The notes below the pieces were generated by a model. It did no database searches and was not told the DNA's origin. It saw only the letters and a list, made by a program, of their open reading frames with translations. A stretch of DNA of 42,196 nt from Minisyncoccota bacterium (GTDB taxonomy: Bacteria > Patescibacteriota > Minisyncoccia > UBA6257 > JAGOQP01): contig JAGOQP010000002.1 of NCBI GenBank assembly GCA_017991375.1, positions 66,259 to 108,454 of the forward strand, in the 5' to 3' direction. Shown here in pieces: positions 1 to 7,422 of the stretch. Made by a program: the position numbers and the translations under genes. Positions within the stretch are counted from its first letter, which is position 1. Every line of letters starts with the position of its first letter.

Positions 1-246
1 GGGGGAGCGCCAGCCGCCGCCGCGGCAGAGGAAAAATCAGCGTTTAACGTAGTGCTCAAAGACGGAGGAGAGCAGAAGATTAACGTTATTAAAGTAGTCA
101 AAGAAGCAACGGGACTTGGGCTTAAGGAAGCAAAAGATCTTGTTGATGGAGCTCCAAAGACGGTAAAAGAAGGCCTCAAGAAAGAGGAAGCGGAAGAGCT
201 CAAAAAGAAGCTTGAAGAAGTTGGGGCGGTAGTGTCTCTTGAATAA
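1..246 (+). CDS. rplL: 50S ribosomal protein L7/L12, C-terminal part (5' end outside window)
   Basis: Frame 1 is open from the first base. It begins with an Ala/Gly/Pro-rich hinge ([15 protein letters not shown]) and continues into the conserved C-terminal domain: [32 protein letters not shown], then a Lys/Glu-rich helix and a final VSLE. This is the factor-binding domain of the L7/L12 stalk, which recruits EF-Tu, EF-G and other GTPases to the ribosome. The N-terminal dimerisation domain lies upstream of the window. A strong hairpin terminator follows within 20 nt, so rplL ends its transcription unit. The identification is very secure. Confidence 0.97.
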   Translation, partial: GGAPAAAAAEEKSAFNVVLKDGGEQKINVIKVVKEATGLGLKEAKDLVDGAPKTVKEGLKKEEAEELKKKLEEVGAVVSLE

Positions 247-260
247 AGATTGAGATAACA

Positions 261-294
261 AAAACACCTTGGCATTGCGCTAAGGTGTTTTTTT
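261..294 (+). terminator. Rho-independent terminator after rplL
   Basis: AACACCTT (263-270) pairs with AAGGTGTT (282-289) and a T-run follows to 294. Confidence 0.9.
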
Positions 295-323
295 GTCTAA
301 AATCAAACGTGTTAGATAAAAAC

Positions 324-359
324 ATTGCCCTGGAAGAACGTCAACATTTTGGGCGTTTA
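324..359 (+). repeat. Upstream copy of the tRNA-Val leader plus tRNA nucleotides 1-9
   Basis: These 36 bp are identical to 461-496, which is the real leader and first nine bases of tRNA-Val; the offset is 137 bp. After tRNA nucleotide 9 the copy runs directly into a hairpin (TCCGCC-TTC-GGCGGA, 360-374) instead of the D-arm. The spacer up to the second copy also contains an 11-bp stem with a 4-nt loop (409-434). Confidence 0.92.
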
Positions 360-460
360 TCCGCCTTCGGCGGACAGGGCTCACCAATACGCACCCTTAG
401 TTTAGTGGGTTAAAACAATTGTCATTGTTTTAACGGGCAATCTTATGAAAGATGTTTGGT

Positions 461-496
461 ATTGCCCTGGAAGAACGTCAACATTTTGGGCGTTTA
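461..496 (+). repeat. Second copy of the 36-bp repeat, leading into tRNA-Val
   Basis: Identical to 324-359. It comprises 27 nt of leader and the first 9 nt of the tRNA, after which the authentic tRNA continues. Confidence 0.92.
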
Positions 497-561
497 GCTC
501 AGTTGGTTAGAGCGTTGCATTCACATTGCAAAGGTCACTGGTTCGAATCCAGTAACGCCCA
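488..561 (+). tRNA. tRNA-Val (anticodon CAC)
   Basis: All arms fold: acceptor GGGCGTT/AACGCCC, D-stem GCTC/GAGC, anticodon stem TTGCA/TGCAA around loop TTCACAT (anticodon CAC at 522-524), T-stem ACTGG/CCAGT with loop TTCGAAT, and discriminator A561. The 3' CCA is not encoded, so it must be added by the CCA enzyme. It reads the GUG codon. Confidence 0.97.
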
Positions 562-616
562 CAAATTCTATTTCTATATTTTGCGAAGGTTGCAAGTTCG
601 TCTATCCGGCGTAGCG

Positions 617-653
617 GAGAAGGAGAATGTTCGTATCACGAAACACCCTTCTC
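617..653 (+). other. Hairpin that would sequester a GGAGAAGGAG purine stretch
   Basis: GAGAAGG (617-623) pairs with CCTTCTC (647-653), with an inner stem TTCGT/ACGAA (630-634/638-642). It lies between tRNA-Val and the next gene. The stem contains an SD-like stretch in front of an ATG at 627 that opens a 19-codon hydrophobic micro-ORF. Whether this is a processing structure, a terminator without a U-tract or a leader peptide cannot be told. Confidence 0.45.
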
Positions 654-705
654 TTGCTTCTGGTTTTTTATTTAGTTATTCTATAAGCAGTACAAGGAGG
701 ATGAC

Positions 706-1734
706 ATGGGAGATGACAATGGCAGTACTCCGCAACGTGCGTTAGTCGTACATAACGAAGCGCTGCTTGAAGTCATCAAGCGTGGTCTTGCTGATTGTGG
801 CATTGAGAGCGAAACACTCTCATGCGACACGAGCGCTCCACCGGTTGTTGGTTTTCGTAAGAATACTAAAAAACGCAATGGAGTTGTGAGTGCCTTGATT
901 GATGCGCGAAACAATGTTCGCATCGCAATGAGCCGCGTTAGAGAACATGGGAGGAAGTACGATTTTGTTTTGTGTGGTTGCAACGAAAACGAAATTGAAA
1001 AAGAGAAGTCAAGTATAGATGAATTGTTGTTTTTGATATCACTATGCGCGGAACGGCATATCCCGTGCTTGGTATTTCTTCCTACTATACGGGGATGTTT
1101 CGTTGGACGCATACGTATTCTTGTCTCAACGTGTCCCGCCAATTCATTTGAGGGTCTTAAGGAAAAAAGTCAGTACTCTCGCTGGCCGCAAGGAGATCCC
1201 ACTAACCACTCTTTTTGGGCGCAGATAGTACTACAAACGCTTGATCGCACGCGTGCGATGGAGTTGTGGGATGCTACCCATACAAGGAGATTCCGCCTAG
1301 CGTACTATGATGAGCAAGGGCGAGAGTGGGAGTTTCCCAGACCCATTCTCTATTTTCCTTCTCTGTTAAGACGATCAACTCGTGGGGCGGCGAGAAACGC
1401 GCAACCAAGCGCGATTGACCCAGACGAACTGTCTCAAACCGCGCTACAACATCGTGCTCAAGCTTCCACTATTAATCGCGAGACGCACAATCGCTTAAAA
1501 AAGCGTGAAGCAAAGAATCTTAAAATAAGAGAAAAGCCAGTACCAAAAGAGCGAAAAACAAAACCCAAAGGAAACCCTCCTATATCGCACAAGAAAACAA
1601 CAAAGACGGAACGAAAGGACCAAAAGAGACGCATGCGCGATGAGCGCAAACGCTTTCTTAAAAAACAGCGCAAGAATGCCCGTGTGGTAAAGTCGACAGA
1701 ACGTGAGCGCGGTCTGGTTCTTCTTTCGAATTAG
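706..1734 (+). CDS. Unknown protein, 342 aa, with long basic C-terminal tail
   Basis: The start is fixed by an excellent SD (AAGGAGG, 694-700) five bases before ATG 706. I do not recognise the family. The N-terminal 140 residues alternate hydrophobic strands and helices (ALVVHNEALLEVIKRGLADCG, YDFVLCGCNENEI, HIPCLVFLPTIRG), loosely like a Rossmann or receiver fold, but the phosphoacceptor motif of response regulators is not evident. Residues 255-335 are extremely rich in Lys and Arg with almost no hydrophobic residues and could bind nucleic acid. It stands alone between tRNA-Val and a terminator. It belongs to the strong-SD gene class common in this window. Real gene: confident; function: unknown. 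Confidence 0.75.
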   Translation: MGDDNGSTPQRALVVHNEALLEVIKRGLADCGIESETLSCDTSAPPVVGFRKNTKKRNGVVSALIDARNNVRIAMSRVREHGRKYDFVLCGCNENEIEKEKSSIDELLFLISLCAERHIPCLVFLPTIRGCFVGRIRILVSTCPANSFEGLKEKSQYSRWPQGDPTNHSFWAQIVLQTLDRTRAMELWDATHTRRFRLAYYDEQGREWEFPRPILYFPSLLRRSTRGAARNAQPSAIDPDELSQTALQHRAQASTINRETHNRLKKREAKNLKIREKPVPKERKTKPKGNPPISHKKTTKTERKDQKRRMRDERKRFLKKQRKNARVVKSTERERGLVLLSN

Positions 1735-1740
1735 TCGGTA

Positions 1741-1764
1741 GCCCACCACCAGGTGGGCTTTTTT
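1741..1764 (+). terminator. Rho-independent terminator after the 342-aa gene
   Basis: GCCCACC (1741-1747) pairs with GGTGGGC (1752-1758), followed by TTTTTT. Confidence 0.9.
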
Positions 1765-1823
1765 GTATTTTTATTTTTTTGAACAAATTATTTGTGTGAA
1801 TATTGAGCAAAAACATAAATTTC

Positions 1824-1863
1824 CCCAACCCCTTTTTTCACGATCGTGAAAAAAGGGGTTGGG
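1824..1863. repeat. Perfect 40-bp palindrome, family A copy 1 (CGATCG centre)
   Basis: Every base pairs across the centre 1843/1844. The half-site reads CCCAACCCCTTTTTTCACGA. The identical 40 bp recur at 41649-41688. No loop bases are needed, so it could form a cruciform as well as an RNA hairpin. It is intergenic. Confidence 0.95.
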
Positions 1864-1950
1864 AGAGAAAAAAAGACATCGTGGTGAATAAAAAGCACTC
1901 ATTTCTTATATTTCTTGTGTATGTCTCTTATGCCACGCACTTCAACAAAG

Positions 1951-1986
1951 TGTTACAAAAATTAGCGATCGCTAATTTTTGTAACA
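1951..1986. repeat. Perfect 36-bp palindrome, family B copy 1 (GCGATCGC centre)
   Basis: The half-site is TGTTACAAAAATTAGCGA. The same palindrome, including six upstream bases, recurs at 10965-11004. It lies about 150 bp before mraZ. Confidence 0.95.
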
Positions 1987-2021
1987 TGTGAATGCCATGA
2001 AGGCATTTCCTACGCTCAAAA

Positions 2022-2098
2022 AGTTATCCACTTGCATAAAGTGGGGATGGTGGTGCATAATAACATAGAAGTGGGGAAAAGTGGATAACTGTGTGGGT
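2022..2098 (+). promoter_or_regulatory. mraZ upstream region: phased GTGG repeats and inverted TTATCCACT boxes
   Basis: GTGG blocks start at 2041, 2071 and 2081, with GTGTGGG at 2091, giving a 10-bp period over the last three. MraZ proteins are known to bind TGGG-type direct repeats spaced by about one helical turn, so autoregulation is likely. AGTTATCCACTT (2022-2033) and AAGTGGATAACT (2079-2090) form an exact 12-bp inverted repeat, one base away from DnaA boxes. Confidence 0.5.
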
Positions 2099-2132
2099 GC
2101 TCCTTTTTAACCCCTGCTTTAGACCTATTTTT

Positions 2133-2564
2133 ATGTTTTTAGGAGAGTTTAAACACACAGTAGATACCAAAGGGAGAATGGCAATTCCTTCCAAATTCCG
2201 ACCAAATTTGGCAGGAGGTGCCATTCTCACGCGTGGACTTGATCATTGTCTGTTTTTGTTTTCGCGTGGCGAATGGGATGCGCTTGCGGTAAAGCTTGTG
2301 GCGCTACCACTTTCACAATCAGGGTCACGCGCGTTTGTACGACTTATGCTTGCCGGGGCTAGTGACGTTGAGTTTGATGCTCAAGGAAGAATTTTAATTC
2401 CCGAATCCTTGCGAGAGTACGCCGGTATTACTAAAAAAACAGTCATCACCGGTCTGTATAATCGCATTGAAATATGGAATGACATCGCGTGGAAGCAGTA
2501 CAAACAAAAGACAGAAAGTGCGTCTGATGACATTGCTGAGAAGTTGGGTGATTTGGGTATTTAA
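2133..2564 (+). CDS. mraZ: Transcriptional regulator MraZ
   Basis: 143 aa starting at ATG 2133. The usual MraZ opening MFLGEFKHTVDTKGRMAIPSKFR begins here; in-frame sequence upstream (WVLLFNPCFRPI) is not part of the family. Two SpoVT/AbrB-like halves are visible: DTKGRMAIPSKFR near residues 10-22 and DAQGRILIPESLREYAGI near 84-101. MraZ binds phased repeats in front of the division/cell-wall cluster and regulates it, usually its own operon. It is followed after 5 nt by rsmH, the classical order. Length and motifs are normal. Confidence 0.95.
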   Translation: MFLGEFKHTVDTKGRMAIPSKFRPNLAGGAILTRGLDHCLFLFSRGEWDALAVKLVALPLSQSGSRAFVRLMLAGASDVEFDAQGRILIPESLREYAGITKKTVITGLYNRIEIWNDIAWKQYKQKTESASDDIAEKLGDLGI

Positions 2565-2569
2565 CGTAT

Positions 2570-3505
2570 ATGCATATTCCAGTTTTGCTTAATGAGGTTG
2601 TCAATGGGCTGAAGTTAGAAAAAGGAGGGGTGATTGTGGATGGGACAATAAATGGTGGCGGGCACGCGCGAGAGATCATAACGCGCATTATGCCGGAAGG
2701 AATGTTTATTGGTATTGAGTGGGACCGTGCTGTGTGCGTGCGTACGAAAGAGGCGCTACACAAAGAGTTTTCCCAATATGCATCGGTAATTGTCTGTGAG
2801 TGGGAGAATTACAAGAACATTAAAACGATTATAGAGAAATACGGCGTGTCAAAAATCGACGGAATGCTGATTGACTTGGGATTTTCATCTCTTGATTTAG
2901 AAGAATCACGCAGAGGTTTTTCGTTTCAAAAAGATGAAATACTAGATATGCGATACGACAATACCTCCGGGGCGCCTGCGTGGCAAATGCTCGCACAGGC
3001 GGATGAAAAAACGATTGCCGATAAGCTTTTTGAATATGGAGAGGAACGGTATTCCAGGTCTATTGCGCGGGCGATTGTGCGAGCACGAACAACAGAATCA
3101 GTATCTCACACCAACCGTCTTGCCGAGATTGTTCGAGCCGCGGTTCCCAGATCATATCGCTATGGGAAAATTCATCCGGCGACCAAAACATTCCAGGCAC
3201 TACGTATATGGGTAAATAGCGAACTTGATAATATTCGCGCACTCTGTGATAGCTTGCCCGATGTGCTTGCGCACGGAGCTCGAGTCGCGATCATATCTTT
3301 CCATTCACTAGAAGATCGAATTGTTAAACAGTGGTTTGTGAAAGCAAAAAAAGAATACAACTGCCATATCATAACAAAAAAACCAATCGTCGCGACCAAC
3401 GAAGAACAAAAAAGAAATCCACGATCACGATCAGCAAAGCTCAGAATTCTCGAGTGGGCGACAGGGGATCAATACAAAACAAAAAAACAAAAATACTTTA
3501 AATAA
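2570..3505 (+). CDS. rsmH: 16S rRNA (cytosine-N4) methyltransferase RsmH
   Basis: 311 aa, normal length. The start MHIPVLLNEVVNGL is typical. The SAM-binding loop DGTINGGGHA is at residues 24-33 (DATLGGGGHS in model enzymes). The family motifs GMLIDLGFSSLDLEESRRGFSF, HPATKTFQALRIWVN and SFHSLEDRIVK follow in order. RsmH methylates N4 of C1402 in the ribosomal P site and is nearly always the second gene of the mraZ cluster, as here. The C-terminus ends in a Lys-rich tail. Confidence 0.97.
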   Translation: MHIPVLLNEVVNGLKLEKGGVIVDGTINGGGHAREIITRIMPEGMFIGIEWDRAVCVRTKEALHKEFSQYASVIVCEWENYKNIKTIIEKYGVSKIDGMLIDLGFSSLDLEESRRGFSFQKDEILDMRYDNTSGAPAWQMLAQADEKTIADKLFEYGEERYSRSIARAIVRARTTESVSHTNRLAEIVRAAVPRSYRYGKIHPATKTFQALRIWVNSELDNIRALCDSLPDVLAHGARVAIISFHSLEDRIVKQWFVKAKKEYNCHIITKKPIVATNEEQKRNPRSRSAKLRILEWATGDQYKTKKQKYFK

Positions 3506-3526
3506 TAATACGTATACATTATACTT

Positions 3527-3844
3527 ATGACAGCACTTGAGTTTGGAAAAAGAGATGGTCGGATTGACGCAACCACGGCGCTGCTGGTTGTGCTGATTAT
3601 CGCTTCGTGCGGGGTGTACGCGATGCTGTATATTCATCAGGTATCGCTGGGGCGCGATATGCAACACACCCAGTTGCTCATAGAGAAAGCTCAAGTGAAA
3701 AATGCTGATTTAAAAAACAACTTATATAGCGTTCTTGATAGCATCTCGCCCGAGGATATGCTTTCTCAAAGAGGGTTAGTGCTGGATCGCTCTCCGGAAT
3801 ACGCGCTTCCTCAGGTGGTGGCTCAAAAAGATCGCTTGCAGTAG
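3527..3844 (+). CDS. FtsL-like division protein (single-pass, coiled coil)
   Basis: 105 aa. A short cytoplasmic segment is followed by one membrane helix (TALLVVLIIASCGVYAMLYI, about residues 18-37) and a periplasmic helical region with heptad character (residues 45-75). That topology, the size and the position between rsmH and ftsI match FtsL/septum-formation-initiator proteins. FtsL works with FtsB to activate FtsW-FtsI. Sequence conservation is weak in this family, so the call rests on topology and synteny. The ATG follows a TATACA box (3513-3518) by 8 nt, so it may also be transcribed without a leader. Confidence 0.7.
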   Translation: MTALEFGKRDGRIDATTALLVVLIIASCGVYAMLYIHQVSLGRDMQHTQLLIEKAQVKNADLKNNLYSVLDSISPEDMLSQRGLVLDRSPEYALPQVVAQKDRLQ

Positions 3845-3851
3845 TGATTGT

Positions 3852-5483
3852 ATGAAAATAACATGCTGGATCATTCGAGGCCTGTTTATCAGTGCATTTT
3901 GCGTACTGGTGATAAACATGTACGCTATTCAAGTTAAAAAAGGTGGCGAATATGCTCGTCGAGCACAGGCACAGCAGGAATCACGAGGTATGACCGAGCC
4001 CGTCCGGGGCGGTATTTTTTTTACCGATAAAAATGGAACACATATTCCGGCAGTCATAAACAAAGAATATCCAATTATTTACGCGGTTCCGACTCAAATA
4101 AAAGATCCACAAGAAACGGCAAAGCGCGTGGCGGTTTTATTACATATTGATGAGATAACACTAGAAAAACAACTTTCAAAGAAAAATGACCAATATGAGT
4201 TATTGGTGGCAAAGGCGAGCCCCGAACAAGTTGACGCGATCAAGGCGGCGGCTATAGAGGGTCTTTTTATAAAAAACGAAACATTTCGTTACTATCCATT
4301 TAGAGAATTAGCCGCGCATGTGTTGGGGATTGTCTCTCCTTCGAGTGATGGAACAATCGCGGGGCGTTATGGCATAGAAAAATTATTTGATTCTGTTCTA
4401 AGGGGAATAGCAGGAGCGTTTTTGGGAAGCAAAGAAGAAGCTGTCCCGATTGCGGGGAATGAAATACATTTGACTATTGACCGTACTATTCAAGCAGAGG
4501 CGGAAAAAACAATCACGCGTCTTATCCAGCAGTGGAATGGGACGGGCGCCACTGCTATCGTGCAAGATCCCATGAGTGGCAGAATATTGGCAATGGCAAG
4601 TGCGCCGACGTTTGATCCAAACGAATACGGCTCATATGATCTCAAGACATTTTTGAATCCAGCGGTTGAAGCGATTTATGAGCCGGGCTCTATTTTTAAG
4701 CCCATTACTATGTCGGCGGGTATTGATTCGGGAGCAATTACCCCTGATACCACATATGTTGATAAGGGATACATACAATTAGATAAATACACCATTAAAA
4801 ACTGGGATGGAAAAGCTCATGGAAAACAGACGATGACCAATGTGATAGAAAAATCGTTAAACACCGGAACCGTATTTGCTCAGCGTACTATGGGGAGAAA
4901 AGTATTTGCTGATTATGTAAAGCAGTTTGGATTTTCTGAAAAAACGGGGGTTAAACTCCCTGGTGAGGTTCGTTCAAATAGCGGTAATCTTGAAAAAGGA
5001 AGAGAAGCTGAGTACGCGACTATGTCGTATGGGCAAGGGATATCGGTCACTCCAATCGCGATGATTGGCGCGTTTTCAGCAATTGCTAACGGGGGAGTGC
5101 TTATGCGTCCTCTTATTACTCAAGATGAAAAGGCAGAAGTGGTGCGGCGTGTTATAAGTGTTGATACTGCAAAAAAAGTAACCGACATGATGGTATCTGC
5201 GGTTGAAATAAATCAATTAGCGCGTGTGCCTCATTATCGCGTGGCGGGAAAGACGGGAACCGCTTTTATCCCGGTTAATGGGGGGTATAGTGAAGAGAGA
5301 GTTATTCATTCGTACGTTGGATTTGCGCCAGCAGATAATCCTCGTTTTGTAGTATATCTCAAACTCACAGAGCCATCGGCGCCGCTTGCGGGCCAGACTG
5401 TGGTGCCAGCTTTTCAAAAAATGGCTGAGTTTTTGCTTAACTACTATGAGGTTGCGCCAGACACTCTTTCTGAGGCACAATAG
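3852..5483 (+). CDS. ftsI: Peptidoglycan transpeptidase FtsI (class B penicillin-binding protein)
   Basis: 543 aa. An N-terminal membrane anchor (residues 6-26) precedes the dimerisation/pedestal region (EPVRGGIFFTDKNG near 49-62) and the transpeptidase domain. The three active-site motifs are intact: SxxK as S280-I-F-K283 (YEPGSIFKP), SxN as S335-L-N337, and KTG at 467-469. The enzyme cross-links septal peptidoglycan with FtsW. It starts 7 nt after the ftsL-like gene and is followed 8 nt later by murF, so the cluster is co-transcribed. The length is close to that of other class B PBPs. Confidence 0.95.
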   Translation: MKITCWIIRGLFISAFCVLVINMYAIQVKKGGEYARRAQAQQESRGMTEPVRGGIFFTDKNGTHIPAVINKEYPIIYAVPTQIKDPQETAKRVAVLLHIDEITLEKQLSKKNDQYELLVAKASPEQVDAIKAAAIEGLFIKNETFRYYPFRELAAHVLGIVSPSSDGTIAGRYGIEKLFDSVLRGIAGAFLGSKEEAVPIAGNEIHLTIDRTIQAEAEKTITRLIQQWNGTGATAIVQDPMSGRILAMASAPTFDPNEYGSYDLKTFLNPAVEAIYEPGSIFKPITMSAGIDSGAITPDTTYVDKGYIQLDKYTIKNWDGKAHGKQTMTNVIEKSLNTGTVFAQRTMGRKVFADYVKQFGFSEKTGVKLPGEVRSNSGNLEKGREAEYATMSYGQGISVTPIAMIGAFSAIANGGVLMRPLITQDEKAEVVRRVISVDTAKKVTDMMVSAVEINQLARVPHYRVAGKTGTAFIPVNGGYSEERVIHSYVGFAPADNPRFVVYLKLTEPSAPLAGQTVVPAFQKMAEFLLNYYEVAPDTLSEAQ

Positions 5484-5491
5484 GGGAGTAT

Positions 5492-6742
5492 ATGAAAAAA
5501 GCCGGAATCAGATTTTTAAAAGCAATACTTGCCTGGTGTGCGCGGTTGACTATCGCGCGTTTTAAGCCAATCGTTGTTGCGGTTACTGGAAGCGTTGGAA
5601 AAACATCTGCTAAGGAGGCAATTAGCATTGCTTTGGCAAGCGAACATACTGTCCGGGCAACATCGGCTAATTTTAATAACGAACTCGGAACCCCGCTCAC
5701 GATTCTTGGTGGATGGAAAAAAATAGCGCGACCAGCATTTCTGTTTTGGCTGTGGGTCATTTTTATATCTCTTACGCGTGTGTTTTTTGGTAAAAAGGCC
5801 TCGTATCCAACGTACCTCGTGCTTGAGTACGGCGCGGACAAACCGGGCGATATTGAATATTTATGTACCATTGCGCGACCGCGTATTGGGGTTATCACCG
5901 CGGTGGGAGATGTGCCAGTGCATGTTGAATTTTATCCCGATAGCCAGGCGCTTATGAGAGAAAAAGCGACGCTCGTGTGGCAACTTCCTGTGTCGGGAAA
6001 AGCAATCGTCAACGCGGATGATGTGTGGGCGAAAAATATTATTGAAAAAACACGCGCATCAGTGACTACGTTTGGTACCACAGATGACGCGCAGGTTAAG
6101 ATAGTTAATTGTGCACATACTACTAATGGATTGGGGGATATAACCGGCATGACGGGAAAGATAGAATGGGACGGTGTGTCTATCCCTATTTCCATTCCTG
6201 GAGCTTTTTCATTTTCTCATATGTATGCGGTTGCTGCGGCGTGTGCGGTATCTCATGTATCGCATGTGAATATGGTGAAAGCAATTGAAGCGCTGGGCGC
6301 TTTGTATAGTCCTATTAAGGGACGATCGGTTTTGATGAGAGGGATAAATGACACTCAACTAGTTGATGAAAGCTACAACTCTTCTCCTCTCGCGCTTGAA
6401 ATGGCACTAAAAAGTATGGGGTCTATTTCATCAAGACGTAAGATAGCAATCCTGGGAGATATGATGGAATTGGGAAGTCAATCGGAAAAAGCACACGCTA
6501 CCCTGGGAGCATATGCCACGCGTTGTGTTGATGTTGTGGTGACTATTGGAGCACGTGCCCGATGGTTTGCACAAGGAGCTCAAAAAGCGGGTATGAATTC
6601 AGAGAGTGTATATTCGTATGAAACGGTAGCTCAAGCACAAGAAGTTATTAAGAATCTCATACACCAGGGTGATATCATCCTTATTAAAGGATCTCGCGTT
6701 GTTGGTCTGGAAAAAATAGTCGAACAACTAAAAGATGGGTAG
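5492..6742 (+). CDS. murF: UDP-N-acetylmuramoyl-tripeptide:D-Ala-D-Ala ligase, MurF-like, short form
   Basis: 416 aa. The ATP P-loop VTGSVGKTSAKE sits at residues 31-42, far closer to the N-terminus than in E. coli MurF, so the UDP-binding first domain is missing or reduced to one hydrophobic helix. Mur-ligase signatures follow: SANFNNELGTPLTI, LEYGADKPGDIEYL, VVGLE near the end, and DESYNSSPLALEMAL, the equivalent of the ligase-specific YNANP motif. A further hydrophobic stretch (about residues 75-95) suggests membrane contact. It adds D-Ala-D-Ala to the muropeptide precursor. Preceded by an SD-like GGGAG. It is the last gene of the cluster in this window. Confidence 0.88.
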   Translation: MKKAGIRFLKAILAWCARLTIARFKPIVVAVTGSVGKTSAKEAISIALASEHTVRATSANFNNELGTPLTILGGWKKIARPAFLFWLWVIFISLTRVFFGKKASYPTYLVLEYGADKPGDIEYLCTIARPRIGVITAVGDVPVHVEFYPDSQALMREKATLVWQLPVSGKAIVNADDVWAKNIIEKTRASVTTFGTTDDAQVKIVNCAHTTNGLGDITGMTGKIEWDGVSIPISIPGAFSFSHMYAVAAACAVSHVSHVNMVKAIEALGALYSPIKGRSVLMRGINDTQLVDESYNSSPLALEMALKSMGSISSRRKIAILGDMMELGSQSEKAHATLGAYATRCVDVVVTIGARARWFAQGAQKAGMNSESVYSYETVAQAQEVIKNLIHQGDIILIKGSRVVGLEKIVEQLKDG

Positions 6743-6748
6743 CATTTA

Positions 6749-6777
6749 TTGATTTTTACCTCTAAAACCGATACTAT
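6749..6777 (+). promoter_or_regulatory. Promoter of tRNA-Glu
   Basis: TTGATT (6749-6754), a 17-bp spacer and TACTAT (6772-6777). The expected start is about 42 nt before the tRNA. Confidence 0.7.
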
Positions 6778-6802
6778 TCTTGTGCTTCGTTTTTTGTAGT
6801 CA

Positions 6803-6822
6803 GTTGTGTGTTGTTAGTTATC
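6803..6822 (+). repeat. 20-nt leader element shared by tRNA-Glu and tRNA-Lys
   Basis: GTTGTGTGTTGTTAGTTATC occurs identically at 21852-21871 in front of tRNA-Lys. The -10 box is about 49 nt before the mature tRNA in both cases. Confidence 0.85.
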
Positions 6823-6825
6823 TTG

Positions 6826-6897
6826 GGCCCTTTCGTCTAACGGTTAGGACGGCGCCCTCTCACGGCGCAAATACGAGTTCGATTCTCGTAGGGGTCA
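6826..6897 (+). tRNA. tRNA-Glu (anticodon CTC)
   Basis: Acceptor GGCCCTT/AGGGGTC (one G-U and one U-G pair), D-arm beginning GTCT, anticodon stem GCGCC/GGCGC around loop CTCTCAC (anticodon CTC), T-arm ACGAG/CTCGT with TTCGATT. Discriminator A6897; no encoded CCA. Confidence 0.94.
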
Positions 6898-6898
6898 C

Positions 6899-6933
6899 AA
6901 AAATAAATAACGCCGAAGGTGTTGTTTATTTTT
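6899..6933 (+). terminator. Terminator after tRNA-Glu
   Basis: AAAATAAATAAC pairs with GTTGTTTATTTT (one wobble) around GCCGAAGGT and ends in TTTTTG. Confidence 0.75.
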
Positions 6934-7034
6934 GTCTGCAAAAACATATCACACTATTTACACTTTGTATTCTTTGTGTTACGTTAATGGTCAGCAGAGC
7001 CATATCGGCTCATTTGAAAAAGGAAGGGGGCATC

Positions 7035-7334
7035 ATGCTCACTATTGAACTGTTTGGATTTACCGAAAGAGAAGCCATGGAAGTCGAGGACTATATATCT
7101 TCATTTCTTGAGAAAGGCGCGGGGCCACCGTGTAGTACAAAAGCGATCTTCGTAAGGCACATGGTCAAAACGCGTCATAGTGCCACATGGAAGTGCTCCC
7201 CATTCGTGCGCTTTTGGGCTTCGTGGCCGGCTGAATTGGTTGTTATGAGCGAAATACAAAAAGGTTCTAAGCCGTTAACGATGCATGGTGCTTTACTTCA
7301 CGCGTGCGTCAATGCGCCAGGAGTAAGCCCGTAA
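7035..7334 (+). CDS. Unknown small protein, 99 aa
   Basis: Chosen start ATG 7035 because AGGAAGGGGG (7021-7030) is a good SD; the frame is open much further upstream, but there it runs through tRNA-Glu. The protein begins MLTIELFGFTEREAMEVEDYI, an acidic helical segment, followed by a mixed region with Cys and Trp (TWKCSPFVRFWASWP). No recognised domain and no membrane segment. It is a one-gene unit with its own terminator at 7367 and belongs to the strong-SD class of orphan genes here. Confidence 0.6.
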   Translation: MLTIELFGFTEREAMEVEDYISSFLEKGAGPPCSTKAIFVRHMVKTRHSATWKCSPFVRFWASWPAELVVMSEIQKGSKPLTMHGALLHACVNAPGVSP

Positions 7335-7366
7335 TTTTCTGGCGCGCCCTCCACTAACCGCGCTCG

Positions 7367-7390
7367 CCCCGATGTTCTATCGGGGTTTTT
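7367..7390 (+). terminator. Rho-independent terminator after the 99-aa gene
   Basis: CCCCGAT (7367-7373), loop GTTCT, ATCGGGG (7379-7385), then TTTTT. Confidence 0.9.
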
Positions 7391-7422
7391 GTTTGCTGGC
7401 CGTATCTGGTATACTTTTTTAT

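Noticed and set aside
681-1142. 153-codon minus-strand frame
   Set aside because: Antisense shadow of the SD-led 342-aa gene, with no promoter or SD of its own.
1803-1991. 62-codon frame between the 342-aa gene and mraZ
   Set aside because: It consists mainly of the two palindromes; no SD or promoter supports it.
2022-2098. Chromosomal replication origin
   Set aside because: Only two imperfect DnaA-like boxes and no dnaA or dnaN nearby; an mraZ operator explains the region better.
6780-7334. 184-codon plus-strand frame
   Set aside because: Its first half runs through tRNA-Glu and its terminator; the SD supports a start at 7035.
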